This document shows, in pieces, positions 15,566 through 24,249 of a stretch of DNA of 64,000 nucleotides. Position numbers and translations under genes: made by a program. Position 1 is the stretch's first letter. Each line of letters starts with the position of its first letter. Location: contig NZ_AVPJ01000002.1 of assembly GCF_000768705.1 (NCBI RefSeq), positions 62,001 through 126,000 on the forward strand, read 5' to 3'. Below the pieces are notes generated by a model. The model was not told where the DNA came from. It was given only the letters and a program-made list of their open reading frames with translations, and made no database searches. This DNA comes from Knoellia sinensis KCTC 19936 (lineage in GTDB: Bacteria > Actinomycetota > Actinomycetes > Actinomycetales > Dermatophilaceae).

Positions 15566-16933
15566 ATGATGCCGACCATCAGAGCCAGGGGACCCCTCAG
15601 CGCCGCCGCAGCGATCACCGCCGCGGCAGCCCTCATGACCTCCGCACCGGCGGGAGCCGTGGGGGCGGTCGGCAAGGCGCGCCCGGCCGAGCCGTTCCGG
15701 ACGGCGGTGGCAGACCCGAGGCCCGAGTCGGCGCCGCGTCCGGACACGCCTCAGGAGATCCTGAGGGACCGTCAGGGTGCGAGCCAACGCGGAGCGCTCG
15801 TGGGGACGATCCCGGAGCGACTCGCCAAGGCGGGCGTCGACCCCGCACTCGGTTCCGGTGTCAGCGCCGTGGTGCTGGACGCGATGACGGGCGAGGTCAT
15901 CTACAGCCGCAACCCGAGCCTCGCCCTCATGCCGGCCTCCAACGAGAAGCTCAACACCGCGGTCGTGGCCCTGAGGAGCATGGGTGCCAAGAAGACCTTC
16001 CGCACGGAGGTGCTGACCGACGCGACGCGAACGACCTTGTGGCTCAAGGGCGGGGGCGACCCCTCACTCCCGGCCACCGAGGTCCGCCGCATGGCCGGGA
16101 CAGCCCGGGCAGCGCTCGCAGCTGCTGGTCGTACCTCCGTGGCCGTCCGTGTCGACGACTCCCGGTTCCCGGCGCCCACCAACGCCGTCGGGTGGAAGGA
16201 CAGCTACCTCCCGGGCGACGTCGCCCCGGTCCGGGCCCTGGTCGTCGACGGTCGCAACCTCATGGACACCTCGATGGACGCCGGGGCCGTCTTCCGCAAC
16301 GAGCTCGTCCGCCTCGGCCTCACCGTGACGTCGCTCGAACGTGAGGTCGCGCCCGCGAGCGCCACGAGGGTGGACCTCGTCAAGTCACCGCCCCTGGCGA
16401 CGCTTGTGGCCCAGATGCTCAACGGCTCGTCCAACGACTACGCCGAGACCTTCCACCGGCAGTCCTCGCTGTTCGGTGGGCACGGCGCCACGTGGGCGGA
16501 GGCGAATGCGCATTCCGTTGCGACACTGAAGTCCGTCGGGGTCAACATGAGTGGGGCGGTCATCGAGGATGGCTCGGGTCTATCGCGGGCTGACCGCATG
16601 TCCGGCGCCAACATGGCCAGTGTGCTGCGTGCGATCAGCCAGAACCGTGCCCTCGAGTCGGTCATCTATCGCCACAATGCCCTGCCGACTGCTGGGGTCT
16701 CCGGCACCCTGGCGTCCCGATTCGCGCAGCCGGAAACGGTCTGCGCGCGCGGCCGGGTCCGGGCCAAGACGGGTTCGCTCAGCGACGCGGTCGCGCTGTC
16801 CGGCACGGCATACGGGGTGGATGGCCGGAAGCGCATCTTCTCCATCATCGAGAACGGCGCAGCCGACAACGCTGCCGCGCGATTCGCGATCGAGCGCTTC
16901 GCGACTGCCGCCACCGGATGTGACCCGGCCTGA
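15566..16933 (+). CDS. dacB: D-alanyl-D-alanine carboxypeptidase/endopeptidase, PBP4 (DacB) type
   Basis: A 455-residue exported penicillin-binding protein of peptidase family S13. A signal peptide covers about residues 1-31. The active-site motifs are SNEK (Ser125-Lys128), SSN in NGSSNDYAE, and KTG in RAKTGSLS. It trims or cleaves peptidoglycan cross-links in the cell wall. The ATG at 15566 begins the signal peptide; a GTG at 15548 is an alternative, and neither has a clear ribosome binding site. A 54-bp perfect palindrome follows the gene. Confidence 0.9.
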   Translation: MMPTIRARGPLSAAAAITAAAALMTSAPAGAVGAVGKARPAEPFRTAVADPRPESAPRPDTPQEILRDRQGASQRGALVGTIPERLAKAGVDPALGSGVSAVVLDAMTGEVIYSRNPSLALMPASNEKLNTAVVALRSMGAKKTFRTEVLTDATRTTLWLKGGGDPSLPATEVRRMAGTARAALAAAGRTSVAVRVDDSRFPAPTNAVGWKDSYLPGDVAPVRALVVDGRNLMDTSMDAGAVFRNELVRLGLTVTSLEREVAPASATRVDLVKSPPLATLVAQMLNGSSNDYAETFHRQSSLFGGHGATWAEANAHSVATLKSVGVNMSGAVIEDGSGLSRADRMSGANMASVLRAISQNRALESVIYRHNALPTAGVSGTLASRFAQPETVCARGRVRAKTGSLSDAVALSGTAYGVDGRKRIFSIIENGAADNAAARFAIERFATAATGCDPA

Positions 16934-16964
16934 GCCACCCGTGCACGAATCCTGCTGTGCCACA

Positions 16965-17018
16965 GACAAACTCGGGGTATGCCGTTCAGCCGGCTGAACG
17001 GCATACCCCGAGTTTGTC
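16965..17018. terminator. 54-bp perfect palindrome with inverted GTATGCCG pair
   Basis: The two 27-bp halves (16965-16991, 16992-17018) are exact reverse complements with no unpaired loop. It carries the octamer at 16977-16984 and 16999-17006 (22 bp apart). It lies between the convergent dacB and MMPL genes, and T-rich ends in both directions fit a bidirectional terminator. Confidence 0.75.
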
Positions 17019-17031
17019 GTTGGATCGGGAC

Positions 17032-19632
17032 TCAGGCTCCTGAGTTGCTCCCGGCGTGAGCGAGTTCGCGCACGTCCTCGTCGGACTCCACCTCGTCGGG
17101 CAGGGCAGCAGTTGCCTGCTCCTCCGCGAGTTGGAGGTGGGACCGGAGCTTGGTGCCCTCGACGTCGAGGTCTGGGAGAGCGCGGTCGAGCCAGCGCGGG
17201 ATCCACCAGGCGCGGTCGCCGAGCAGGTGCAGGACGGCTGGGGTCAGGGTCATCCGCACGAGGAAGGCGTCGATGGCGACACCGATCGCGAGTCCCAGGC
17301 CCATCGGCCGGATCATCGAGAGGTGGGCGAAGACGAAGCCCGCGAAGACCGCGATCATGATGAGCGCCGCGGCCGTGACCACCTTGTAGCCCTGCCGGAA
17401 TCCGGTGCGGATCGCGGTGCGGCTGTCCTGGCCGTGGGCGCGGGCCTCGTGCATCCCGGAGACGAGGAACATCTGGTAGTCCATCGCGAGACCGAACAGG
17501 ACGCCGATGAGCAGGGTCGGCATGAAGGGCATGATCGGCCCCGGACGGCTCACCTGGAGCAGGTCGCCGAGCCAGCCCCACTGATAGACCGCGACGACGG
17601 CGCCGAAGCTGGCCGCGACGGAGAGCAGGAATCCGGCGGTCGCAACGAGGGGCACGAGCACCGAGCGGAACACCGCCATGAGGAGGATCAGCGACAGACC
17701 CACCACGAGCGCGACATAGAGCGGCAGCGCTGCGGCGAGGCGTTCGGAGATCTCGATGTTGGCGACGGTCTGGCCGGTGATCCCCAGCTCCGTCCCGGCG
17801 GGCATGCGGTCGCTGAGCTCGCGCATCTCGTGGACGAGTTCGGTCGTCGCCTCACTCGTCGGTCCCTCGAGTGGCACGACCTGGAACGCGAGCGTGTCGC
17901 GGTCCTCGCTCACACCGAACGCGACGACGCGCTCGACACCGACGAGGTTGTAGAGCTGGCGGCCGTAGCTGTTCTGCGTCTTCGCGAGGTCTTCCTCGGC
18001 CACGGGCTCGTCGAAGGAGACCATCGCGATGACGGGCCCGTTGGAACCGGCGCCGAACTCCCGCTCGATCATCGTGTAGGAGTGGAAGGCGCTGGAGTCC
18101 CTGGGCTCGCTGCTGCCGTCGGGGAGCCCGAGACGCAGTGACATCGCAGGCGCCGCGAGCAGCCCGATGGCGACGACGGTGAGGACGATGGCCCGCCACG
18201 GGCGGTTGGTCACGAGGACGGCCCACCGGCCGGATCCGCGCCCCGTCACGGGAGCGTCGAGGTCGTCGGCGCTGGCGTTGGCCCGGCCGTCTTCGTACTT
18301 GCGCCAAGTGCGCTTCGAGATGACGCGCCGTCCGATGAGGCTGAGCACGGCGGGCGTCACGGTGAGGGCGACGAGCACCGTCATCGCGACGGTTCCGGCG
18401 GCGACCAGCCCCATCTGGGCGAGGATCGGCAGGCCCGACACGGTGAGGGCGGCCAGCGCGATGACGACGGTGGTGCCGGCCACGACGACCGCGTTGCCCG
18501 CGGTGCCGTTGGCCAAGCCGATCGAGTGCTGCAGTGGCACGCCGTCGAGCAGCTGCTGGCGGTGCCGATTGACGATGAAGAGGGCGTAGTCGATGCCCAC
18601 GGCAAGTCCGAGCATGAGCGCCAGGGCGGGCGTCATCGAGTTCATGTCGAAGAACGCGGTGGCGGCCATGGCCGCGAGGAGCCCGGCGCCCACGCCGACG
18701 AGGGCGACGAGCAGCGGCAGGCCGGCGGCGATGAGGGTGCCGAGCATGATGATGAGCACGGCCGCGGCAATGGCGAACCCGATGACCTCACCGATCCCGA
18801 CGATGCTGCGGGTCTGGAGGATGTCGGCGCTGTAGTCGACGCGCAGGCCGTGCTTCGTGAGTCCGGTGCCGATCTCGGGGACCTGTGAGCGGATCTCGGG
18901 GGAGAGCTGCGGAATCGCGGTGTCGTACTGGATCTGCAGCATGGCGCCGCCGCCACCCTTGGTGACGAACCGCAGGCCGTCGCTGAGCCCCAGGGTCGTC
19001 TGGCCTTCTGCGAGCTGGACGCGTGCATCGGCGAGCTGCTTCTCACCCTCGTCGAGGTCGGCCTTGATGCCCGCGTTGCCCTTGACCCGCGCGGGGATCT
19101 CGTAGCGCAGCACACGGGCCGCCTCGCTCTGCCCCTGCCCCGCGGCCTCGAGCTCCGCGAGTTCGGCACGTGCGGCGGCGAGGTCCTTCTGGCCCTCGGC
19201 GTGGATCCACTGGCCCTGTTGGAGCTTGTATTCGGCGTCCTTGAACTCCTTGAGTCCGGCCTCGACCCGGGCGCGCCCATCGTCGATCTGCGCTTGGTAC
19301 TCAAACGGATTCATCACCGACTGGACGTGAGGAGCCTTCTCCCACTTGGCAATCGTCGCTTCGATCGCCGTGCGCTGGGCCGCCGTGATCGGGCCGCTCT
19401 CGCTCTCGATCGTGATCGTGCCGATGCCGCCGGCGGCGCGGGGGATTTCCTGCCCGAGCGTCTTGAGAACCGACGCGAACTCGGCGCCCGGAATGCTGAT
19501 CGCAGAGGTGGGGGGGCTGGCGACGGCTGCCATGGTGCCGCCGAGACCGCCGAGGACGACGACCCAGGCCACCAATGTGAGCCAGGCATGTCGGGCGGCG
19601 AGGCGCCCGAGGCGATAGAGGAACAGGGCCAT
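17032..19632 (-). CDS. MMPL/RND family transporter with coiled-coil insertion
   Basis: An 866-residue membrane transporter with two RND-type halves: one helix, a large external domain and five helices, repeated twice. The first external domain carries a Glu/Ala/Leu/Gln-rich coiled-coil region around residues 120-200 (EGQKDLAAARAELAELEA, later DLDEGEKQLADARVQLAEGQ). This is seen in actinobacterial MMPL and YdfJ-like exporters. The ATG at 19632 lies one base after the TetR stop, so both are co-transcribed. MMPL proteins export lipids, siderophores or drugs; the TetR link suggests an inducible efflux role. The open frame upstream of 19632 is only an antisense-like extension over tetR. Confidence 0.9.
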   Translation of the reverse strand: MALFLYRLGRLAARHAWLTLVAWVVVLGGLGGTMAAVASPPTSAISIPGAEFASVLKTLGQEIPRAAGGIGTITIESESGPITAAQRTAIEATIAKWEKAPHVQSVMNPFEYQAQIDDGRARVEAGLKEFKDAEYKLQQGQWIHAEGQKDLAAARAELAELEAAGQGQSEAARVLRYEIPARVKGNAGIKADLDEGEKQLADARVQLAEGQTTLGLSDGLRFVTKGGGGAMLQIQYDTAIPQLSPEIRSQVPEIGTGLTKHGLRVDYSADILQTRSIVGIGEVIGFAIAAAVLIIMLGTLIAAGLPLLVALVGVGAGLLAAMAATAFFDMNSMTPALALMLGLAVGIDYALFIVNRHRQQLLDGVPLQHSIGLANGTAGNAVVVAGTTVVIALAALTVSGLPILAQMGLVAAGTVAMTVLVALTVTPAVLSLIGRRVISKRTWRKYEDGRANASADDLDAPVTGRGSGRWAVLVTNRPWRAIVLTVVAIGLLAAPAMSLRLGLPDGSSEPRDSSAFHSYTMIEREFGAGSNGPVIAMVSFDEPVAEEDLAKTQNSYGRQLYNLVGVERVVAFGVSEDRDTLAFQVVPLEGPTSEATTELVHEMRELSDRMPAGTELGITGQTVANIEISERLAAALPLYVALVVGLSLILLMAVFRSVLVPLVATAGFLLSVAASFGAVVAVYQWGWLGDLLQVSRPGPIMPFMPTLLIGVLFGLAMDYQMFLVSGMHEARAHGQDSRTAIRTGFRQGYKVVTAAALIMIAVFAGFVFAHLSMIRPMGLGLAIGVAIDAFLVRMTLTPAVLHLLGDRAWWIPRWLDRALPDLDVEGTKLRSHLQLAEEQATAALPDEVESDEDVRELAHAGSNSGA

Positions 19633-19633
19633 A

Positions 19634-20290
19634 TCAGATCTCCGAGCTCGGGATGTCAGCCAGGGTGGAGGCCCCGCTGAACGTGATGAACAGGTGCGCA
19701 AAGGCCTGCCGGAGCAGGTCGAGGTGGAGTTGGCGGGTTCGGTCGTTGACGACGCCGTGCGACTGGCCGAGCCAGACCATCGTGGCGACGTGGCCTGCGC
19801 CCATGACGGCTTGCGCGACGACCTGGGCGGCCATCGGATCGGTCCACGGGCCGCCCCGCGCGGTGAGGGCTTCGGCCACTTGCGAGACCTCGGATGCCTG
19901 TGCTTCGGCGAGGAAGAACCGAGCGGCGGGAGAGCTGGAGGCTTGGCCGAAGACGATCGCGGCCGTCTCGAGGAGTTCGGGCCCGAAGGGCTCACTGAGG
20001 ATGGCGGCGAGGGACTCCTGAACGTCCTCGTCGGTCGGGCGCTCGCAGAAGCGGTCGACCAGCCCGGCGATGGTGGCGCGCATGCGCTCCTGGAGGACGA
20101 GCTCGACGCGCGGGTAGTAGTTGAAGAACGTGCGCCGCGACACCTCTGCCCGCTCGGCGATGGCCTCGGCCGTGACCGCGTCGAAGCCCTTCTCGGCGAC
20201 GAGGTCCCACGCGGCCTGCTCCAGGCGCTTGGTGGTGCGTTCGCGGTTGCGTGCGCGCAGCCCGTCGGTCGCCTCGGAGTTCTCGCTCAT
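19634..20290 (-). CDS. TetR family transcriptional regulator
   Basis: A 218-residue TetR repressor with the N-terminal helix-turn-helix (TKRLEQAAWDLVAEKGFDAVTAEAIAERAEVSRRTFFNYYP) and a variable helical ligand domain. The ATG at 20290 has no ribosome binding site, and a good -10 box lies only 6-12 bases upstream, so the mRNA is probably leaderless. It is the first gene of a two-gene operon with the MMPL transporter and probably represses it. Operator-like dyads overlap its promoter. Confidence 0.9.
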   Translation of the reverse strand: MSENSEATDGLRARNRERTTKRLEQAAWDLVAEKGFDAVTAEAIAERAEVSRRTFFNYYPRVELVLQERMRATIAGLVDRFCERPTDEDVQESLAAILSEPFGPELLETAAIVFGQASSSPAARFFLAEAQASEVSQVAEALTARGGPWTDPMAAQVVAQAVMGAGHVATMVWLGQSHGVVNDRTRQLHLDLLRQAFAHLFITFSGASTLADIPSSEI

Positions 20291-20296
20291 GAGGAG

Positions 20297-20354
20297 AACA
20301 TAGACCCAAGGTGCACCGCAGTGCAAGATTGCTGAAGTGTGCAGTAATGCACAC
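20297..20354 (-). promoter_or_regulatory. tetR promoter with two operator-like dyads
   Basis: On the minus strand, TTGCAC (20326-20321) and TATGTT (20302-20297) are separated by 18 bp, a good -35/-10 pair just before the tetR ATG. TGCAC-N4-GTGCA (20312-20325) overlaps the promoter, and TGTGCA-N4-TGCACA (within 20337-20354, seven-base arms) lies upstream. Both suit TetR autoregulation. Confidence 0.5.
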
Positions 20355-20428
20355 CGGTGTATGTCTTGCCTGTGCGGCCTCGGTGGGATCCTGACCATCG
20401 CTATCGCGCAAGTTCACCGTGCAGGAAT

Positions 20429-20449
20429 CGTCCAATTGGGTGAGTTCGG
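20429..20449. repeat. single arm of dispersed palindrome family C
   Basis: This 21-bp sequence (core CCAATTGGGTGAGTTCGG) is identical to the right arm of the hairpin at 49889-49959 and, reversed, to 61704-61724. Here it stands alone without a partner arm, in the tetR-hutH gap. Confidence 0.7.
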
Positions 20450-20508
20450 CACGGGCGGGGGCGACCTCCCTCCAACCCCGTGGCTCTGGGGAGTCTTGGA
20501 TTCGAGAC

Positions 20509-20545
20509 GGTATGCCGTGTGCGCGCCTCGCGCGGACGGCATACC
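20509..20545. repeat. imperfect hairpin with inverted GTATGCCG pair upstream of hutH
   Basis: Seventeen-base arms (20509-20525, 20529-20545) with two mismatches, containing the octamer at 20510-20517 and 20537-20544 (27 bp apart). It ends 17 bp before the hutH start. No gene ends here, so it is not a terminator; it lies in the hutH leader or promoter. Confidence 0.6.
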
Positions 20546-20562
20546 TGCGGTGTGCTTGTCGC

Positions 20563-22128
20563 ATGACGGACACCCACGCCCAGAAGCACGCGGTCACGGT
20601 CGGAGGCGAGCGCCTGAGCATCGCCGACGTCGTGCGCGTCGCGCGCCACGGAGCTCAGATCGAACTCAGCCCCACCGCTCTCGACTCGGTCCGCGCGACC
20701 CGCGGCACGATCGAGGGACTGGCCAGCGACACGGTCCCGCACTACGGGGTGTCCACCGGGTTCGGCGCTCTCGCGACGCGGCACATCCCGGCGGATCTGC
20801 GCGCCCAACTGCAGCGCTCGCTGGTGCGCTCGCACGCGGCCGGGGCCGGCCCCGAGGTCGAGCGCGAGGTCGTGCGCGCGCTCATGCTGCTCCGCATCAA
20901 CACCCTGGCCACCGGTCGCACCGGAGTGCGTGGTGAAACGCTGGAGACCTATGTCGCCATCCTCAACGCGGGGATCACGCCGGTCGTGCACGAATACGGC
21001 TCGCTCGGCTGCTCCGGCGACCTGGCGCCGCTGTCGCACTGCGCGCTCGCGCTCATGGGCGAAGGGCTGGTGCGCGACCTCGACGGTGAGGTCATGGAGG
21101 CCGGAGACGCGCTGAGCGCTGCCGGCATCACCCCCGTCGAGCTCGCCGAGAAGGAGGGTCTCGCCCTCATCAACGGCACCGACGGCATGCTCGGCATGCT
21201 CTGCCTCGCCATCACCGACCTGCGCCAGCTCGTGACGACGGCCGACATTGCCGCAGCCATGTCGGTCGAGGGGCTCATGGGCTCGGACGACGTGTTCGCC
21301 GCCGACCTGCAGGCGCTCCGCCCGCAGCCGGGACAGGCACGATCCGCGGAGAACATGCGAAAGGTGTTGTCCGACAGCCCCATTCGCGAGTCTCACCGCG
21401 ACGCCGAATCGGACACGCGCGTTCAGGACGCCTATTCGCTCCGCTGCGCGCCGCAGGTCGCGGGGGGAGTGCGCGACACGATCGACCATGCCGCTCGCGT
21501 CGCCGAGTGGGAGCTCGCTTCGGCCATCGACAACCCCGTCGTCACGCTCGACGGGCGCGTCCAGTCCAACGGCAACTTCCACGGCGCCCCGGTCGCCTAT
21601 GTGCTCGACTTCCTCTCGATCGTGGCCGCCGACCTGGCCTCGATCTCCGAGCGACGCACCGACCGGTTCCTCGACAAGGCGCGCAACCACGGGCTGCCGC
21701 CCTTCCTCGCCGACGACCCCGGTGTCGACTCGGGGCTGATGATCGCGCAATACACCCAGGCCGCGATGGTGTCCGAGATGAAGCGCCTCGCCAACCCGGC
21801 GAGTGTCGACTCGATCCCGAGCAGCGCCATGCAGGAGGACCACGTGTCGATGGGCTGGTCGGCTGCGCGCAAGCTCCGTCGCTCGGTCGACGCGCTCACC
21901 CGAGTCCTGGCCATCGAACTGGTAGCGGCCTCCCGCGGGATCCAGCTGCGCGCACCCCTCCAGCCGGCACCCGCATCGGGGTCGGTCATCGCGGCGCTCG
22001 CCGAGGTCGGCAACGTCGCCCCGGGGCCCGACCGGTTCCTCGCTCCCGACCTGGAGGCGGCCTACGAGGCCGTCCTCGACGGCACCGTCGTCACCGCGGC
22101 CGAGAAGATCACCGGCCGGCTGAACTGA
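20563..22128 (+). CDS. hutH: histidine ammonia-lyase
   Basis: A 521-residue histidase that deaminates histidine to urocanate, the first step of the hut pathway. The MIO prosthetic group forms from the tripeptide in GSLGCSGDLAPLSH; here it is Cys150-Ser151-Gly152 instead of the classical Ala-Ser-Gly. Other family marks are YGVSTGFGALA and QEDHVSMGWSAARKL. The ATG at 20563 begins MTDTHAQKHAVTVGG; the earlier open frame is not conserved in character. No ribosome binding site is evident. hutU, hutF and hutI are 7.6-24 kb away in separate units, so the pathway is split. Malate synthase follows 107 bp downstream. Confidence 0.93.
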   Translation: MTDTHAQKHAVTVGGERLSIADVVRVARHGAQIELSPTALDSVRATRGTIEGLASDTVPHYGVSTGFGALATRHIPADLRAQLQRSLVRSHAAGAGPEVEREVVRALMLLRINTLATGRTGVRGETLETYVAILNAGITPVVHEYGSLGCSGDLAPLSHCALALMGEGLVRDLDGEVMEAGDALSAAGITPVELAEKEGLALINGTDGMLGMLCLAITDLRQLVTTADIAAAMSVEGLMGSDDVFAADLQALRPQPGQARSAENMRKVLSDSPIRESHRDAESDTRVQDAYSLRCAPQVAGGVRDTIDHAARVAEWELASAIDNPVVTLDGRVQSNGNFHGAPVAYVLDFLSIVAADLASISERRTDRFLDKARNHGLPPFLADDPGVDSGLMIAQYTQAAMVSEMKRLANPASVDSIPSSAMQEDHVSMGWSAARKLRRSVDALTRVLAIELVAASRGIQLRAPLQPAPASGSVIAALAEVGNVAPGPDRFLAPDLEAAYEAVLDGTVVTAAEKITGRLN

Positions 22129-22235
22129 GACTTGGCGCACGGCATACGAGCAGGAATCCCTTGCCGAGGTCCGCGACGTGCGGAAGGGTGAATCCGCACG
22201 CACTCAGATCCGGTTCGAGCGCAAGGGGTCCTGCC

Positions 22236-23828
22236 GTGTCCGCCATCGTTGTCACCGGCCCGCACATCGACGGGCAGGACGAGATCCTCACGCCCGAGGC
22301 CATGGATCTCCTGGCCGGACTGCATCGGGAGTTCGCGGCCAGGCGCGACGAGCTCCTGGCCGCACGACATCAGCGACGCGAAGCGATCTCTCGCACAGGC
22401 ACCTTGGATTTCCTGCCTGAGACGGCCGCAGTGCGCGAGGCCGATTGGGAGGTGGCGCCTGCGCCGGCAGACCTGCGCGACCGCCGGGTCGAGATCACCG
22501 GGCCCACGGACCGCAAGATGGCGATCAACGCGCTCAACTCCGGGGCCAAGGTGTGGCTCGCCGACTTCGAGGATGCCAACACACCCCACTGGCGCAACGT
22601 CATCGGCGGCCAGCTCACCCTGCGCGACGCCGTCCGCCGCACCATCGAACTGACGACGCCCGAGGGCAAGCACTATGCGCTCCAGGACCCCGACAACACC
22701 CCGGTCATCATGCCGCGGCCACGCGGGTGGCACCTCGACGAGGCGCACCTCAGCCTTGACGGCGAACCGCTCGTCGGCGGACTCGTCGACTTCGGGCTCT
22801 ATGTCGTCCACAACGCGCGCGAGCTCGTCCAGCAGGGCAGGGGTCCCTATTTCTACCTCCCCAAGATGGAGTCGCACCTCGAGGCCCGGCTGTGGAACGA
22901 CGTCTTCGTGTGGACCCAGGACCGGCTGGGCATCCCGCAGGGAACCATCCGCGCCACCGTCCTCATCGAGACCATCATGGCGGCCTTCGAGATGGACGAG
23001 ATCCTCCATGAGTTGCGCGACCACGCCGGCGGCCTCAACGCCGGCCGCTGGGACTACCTCTTCAGCATCATCAAGAACTTCCGTGACGCCCCCGGTGACC
23101 ACACGCTCCCCGACCGCAACGCCGTGACGATGAACGCCCCGATGATGAAGGCCTACTCGGACCTCCTCGTGCAGACCTGCCACCGCCGCGGCGCCTTCGC
23201 CATGGGCGGCATGGCGGCGTTCATCCCCTCACGCCGCGACGAGGGGGTCAACCGGGTCGCGTTCGAGAAGGTGCGGGCCGACAAGACCAGGGAGGCGCAG
23301 GCCGGGTTCGATGGGTCCTGGGTCGCCCACCCCGACCTCGTGCCGGTGTGTGCCGAGATCTTCGGCAGCGTCCTCGATGGCGACAACCAACTCGACCGTC
23401 AGCGCGACGACGCCTCCGTCACCGCCGCTGACCTGCTGGCCCTCGACCAGACCCCCGGCGAACGGACCGAGGCTGGTCTACGCGGCAATGTCGAGGTCGG
23501 CATCACCTATCTCGCGGCCTGGCTCTCCGGCAACGGCGCCGCCGCCATCCACAACCTCATGGAGGACGCCGCCACCGCAGAGATCTCGCGCTCGCAGATC
23601 TGGCAGTGGACGCACAACGGCGCCACGCTCGACACCGGCGAGACGGTCACCCGCGAGCTCGTCGAGCGGATCGTGGAGGAGGAGTATGCCGGGCTGGTCG
23701 AGTCGGGCGCCTACGCCGCGCACCTTCCGCTGGCGCGTGAGCTCTTCGTGCGCACAGCGCTGGACGACGACTACGCGGACTTCCTGACGATCCCGGCATA
23801 CGCCGAAATCATCCGCGCAGGTGAGTGA
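22236..23828 (+). CDS. aceB: malate synthase A
   Basis: A 530-residue malate synthase of the A type, close to the usual 530-540 residues. It condenses glyoxylate with acetyl-CoA. Family segments are KVWLADFEDANTPHW, RPRGWHLDEAH, YFYLPKMESHLEARLWNDVF, GTIRATVLIETI and FAMGGMAAFIP. The GTG at 22236 has AAGGGG nine bases upstream. Its position between hutH and the purine operon suggests that it uses glyoxylate released from ureidoglycolate, as in other actinobacteria that degrade urate. It is convergent with the last gene of the purine operon. Confidence 0.95.
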   Translation: MSAIVVTGPHIDGQDEILTPEAMDLLAGLHREFAARRDELLAARHQRREAISRTGTLDFLPETAAVREADWEVAPAPADLRDRRVEITGPTDRKMAINALNSGAKVWLADFEDANTPHWRNVIGGQLTLRDAVRRTIELTTPEGKHYALQDPDNTPVIMPRPRGWHLDEAHLSLDGEPLVGGLVDFGLYVVHNARELVQQGRGPYFYLPKMESHLEARLWNDVFVWTQDRLGIPQGTIRATVLIETIMAAFEMDEILHELRDHAGGLNAGRWDYLFSIIKNFRDAPGDHTLPDRNAVTMNAPMMKAYSDLLVQTCHRRGAFAMGGMAAFIPSRRDEGVNRVAFEKVRADKTREAQAGFDGSWVAHPDLVPVCAEIFGSVLDGDNQLDRQRDDASVTAADLLALDQTPGERTEAGLRGNVEVGITYLAAWLSGNGAAAIHNLMEDAATAEISRSQIWQWTHNGATLDTGETVTRELVERIVEEEYAGLVESGAYAAHLPLARELFVRTALDDDYADFLTIPAYAEIIRAGE

Positions 23829-23846
23829 GCGGGTCAGGTCGAGCGA

Positions 23847-24203
23847 TCAGTCCTCGAGGCTCTGTCGCGACGCCCGTGCGAGCCGCACGATGAGGTCCTC
23901 CGGGACCGGTTTGCTCGGCGCGAAGGTGATGCCGGTCTTCGTTGCCTTGAAGCCCGCCGCCGTGATCTGTTCGGCGTGTTCGGCGATGGCGGGGCCGAGG
24001 AAATACACCCCGCATTGCTTGGTGAACGCGGCATAGCTCGCGACGACCGTGCCGCCGACACTGAAGCCGGGCAGGTTGTAGGCGACCATCTCCTCCGCCT
24101 CCGGCAGGGCCTGCGCCAGCAGCGTGCGCAGCCGCTCCAGCGCGGGCCGGAAGGTCTCGGGTGCCGCAGCGATGTAGGCGTCGTGGTCGGCGACCGTCGT
24201 CAT
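23847..24203 (-). CDS. DUF1801 protein (YdhG/iron-chaperone-like)
   Basis: A 118-residue DUF1801 protein: EMVAYNLPGFSVGGTVVASYAAFTKQCGVYFLGP and FAPSKPVPEDLIVRL are typical. The fold resembles frataxin-like YdhG/Fra proteins; its role is not established. I use the ATG at 24203 (MTTVADHDAYIAAAP), the usual family N-terminus, with GAGGAG 13-18 bases upstream; an ATG at 24230 is the alternative. It is 46 bp downstream of allE on the same strand and may be the last gene of the purine operon, though nothing links it functionally. Confidence 0.8.
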   Translation of the reverse strand: MTTVADHDAYIAAAPETFRPALERLRTLLAQALPEAEEMVAYNLPGFSVGGTVVASYAAFTKQCGVYFLGPAIAEHAEQITAAGFKATKTGITFAPSKPVPEDLIVRLARASRQSLED

Positions 24204-24249
24204 GGTGGTGTCTCGCTCCTCATTCCGCATGCTTCGAGGCTGAAGCAGC

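Noticed and set aside
19633-19995. N-terminal extension of the MMPL transporter
   Set aside because: It runs in another frame through the tetR gene and has Ser/Arg/Pro-rich shadow composition; MALFLYRLGRLAARH at 19632 is the proper start.
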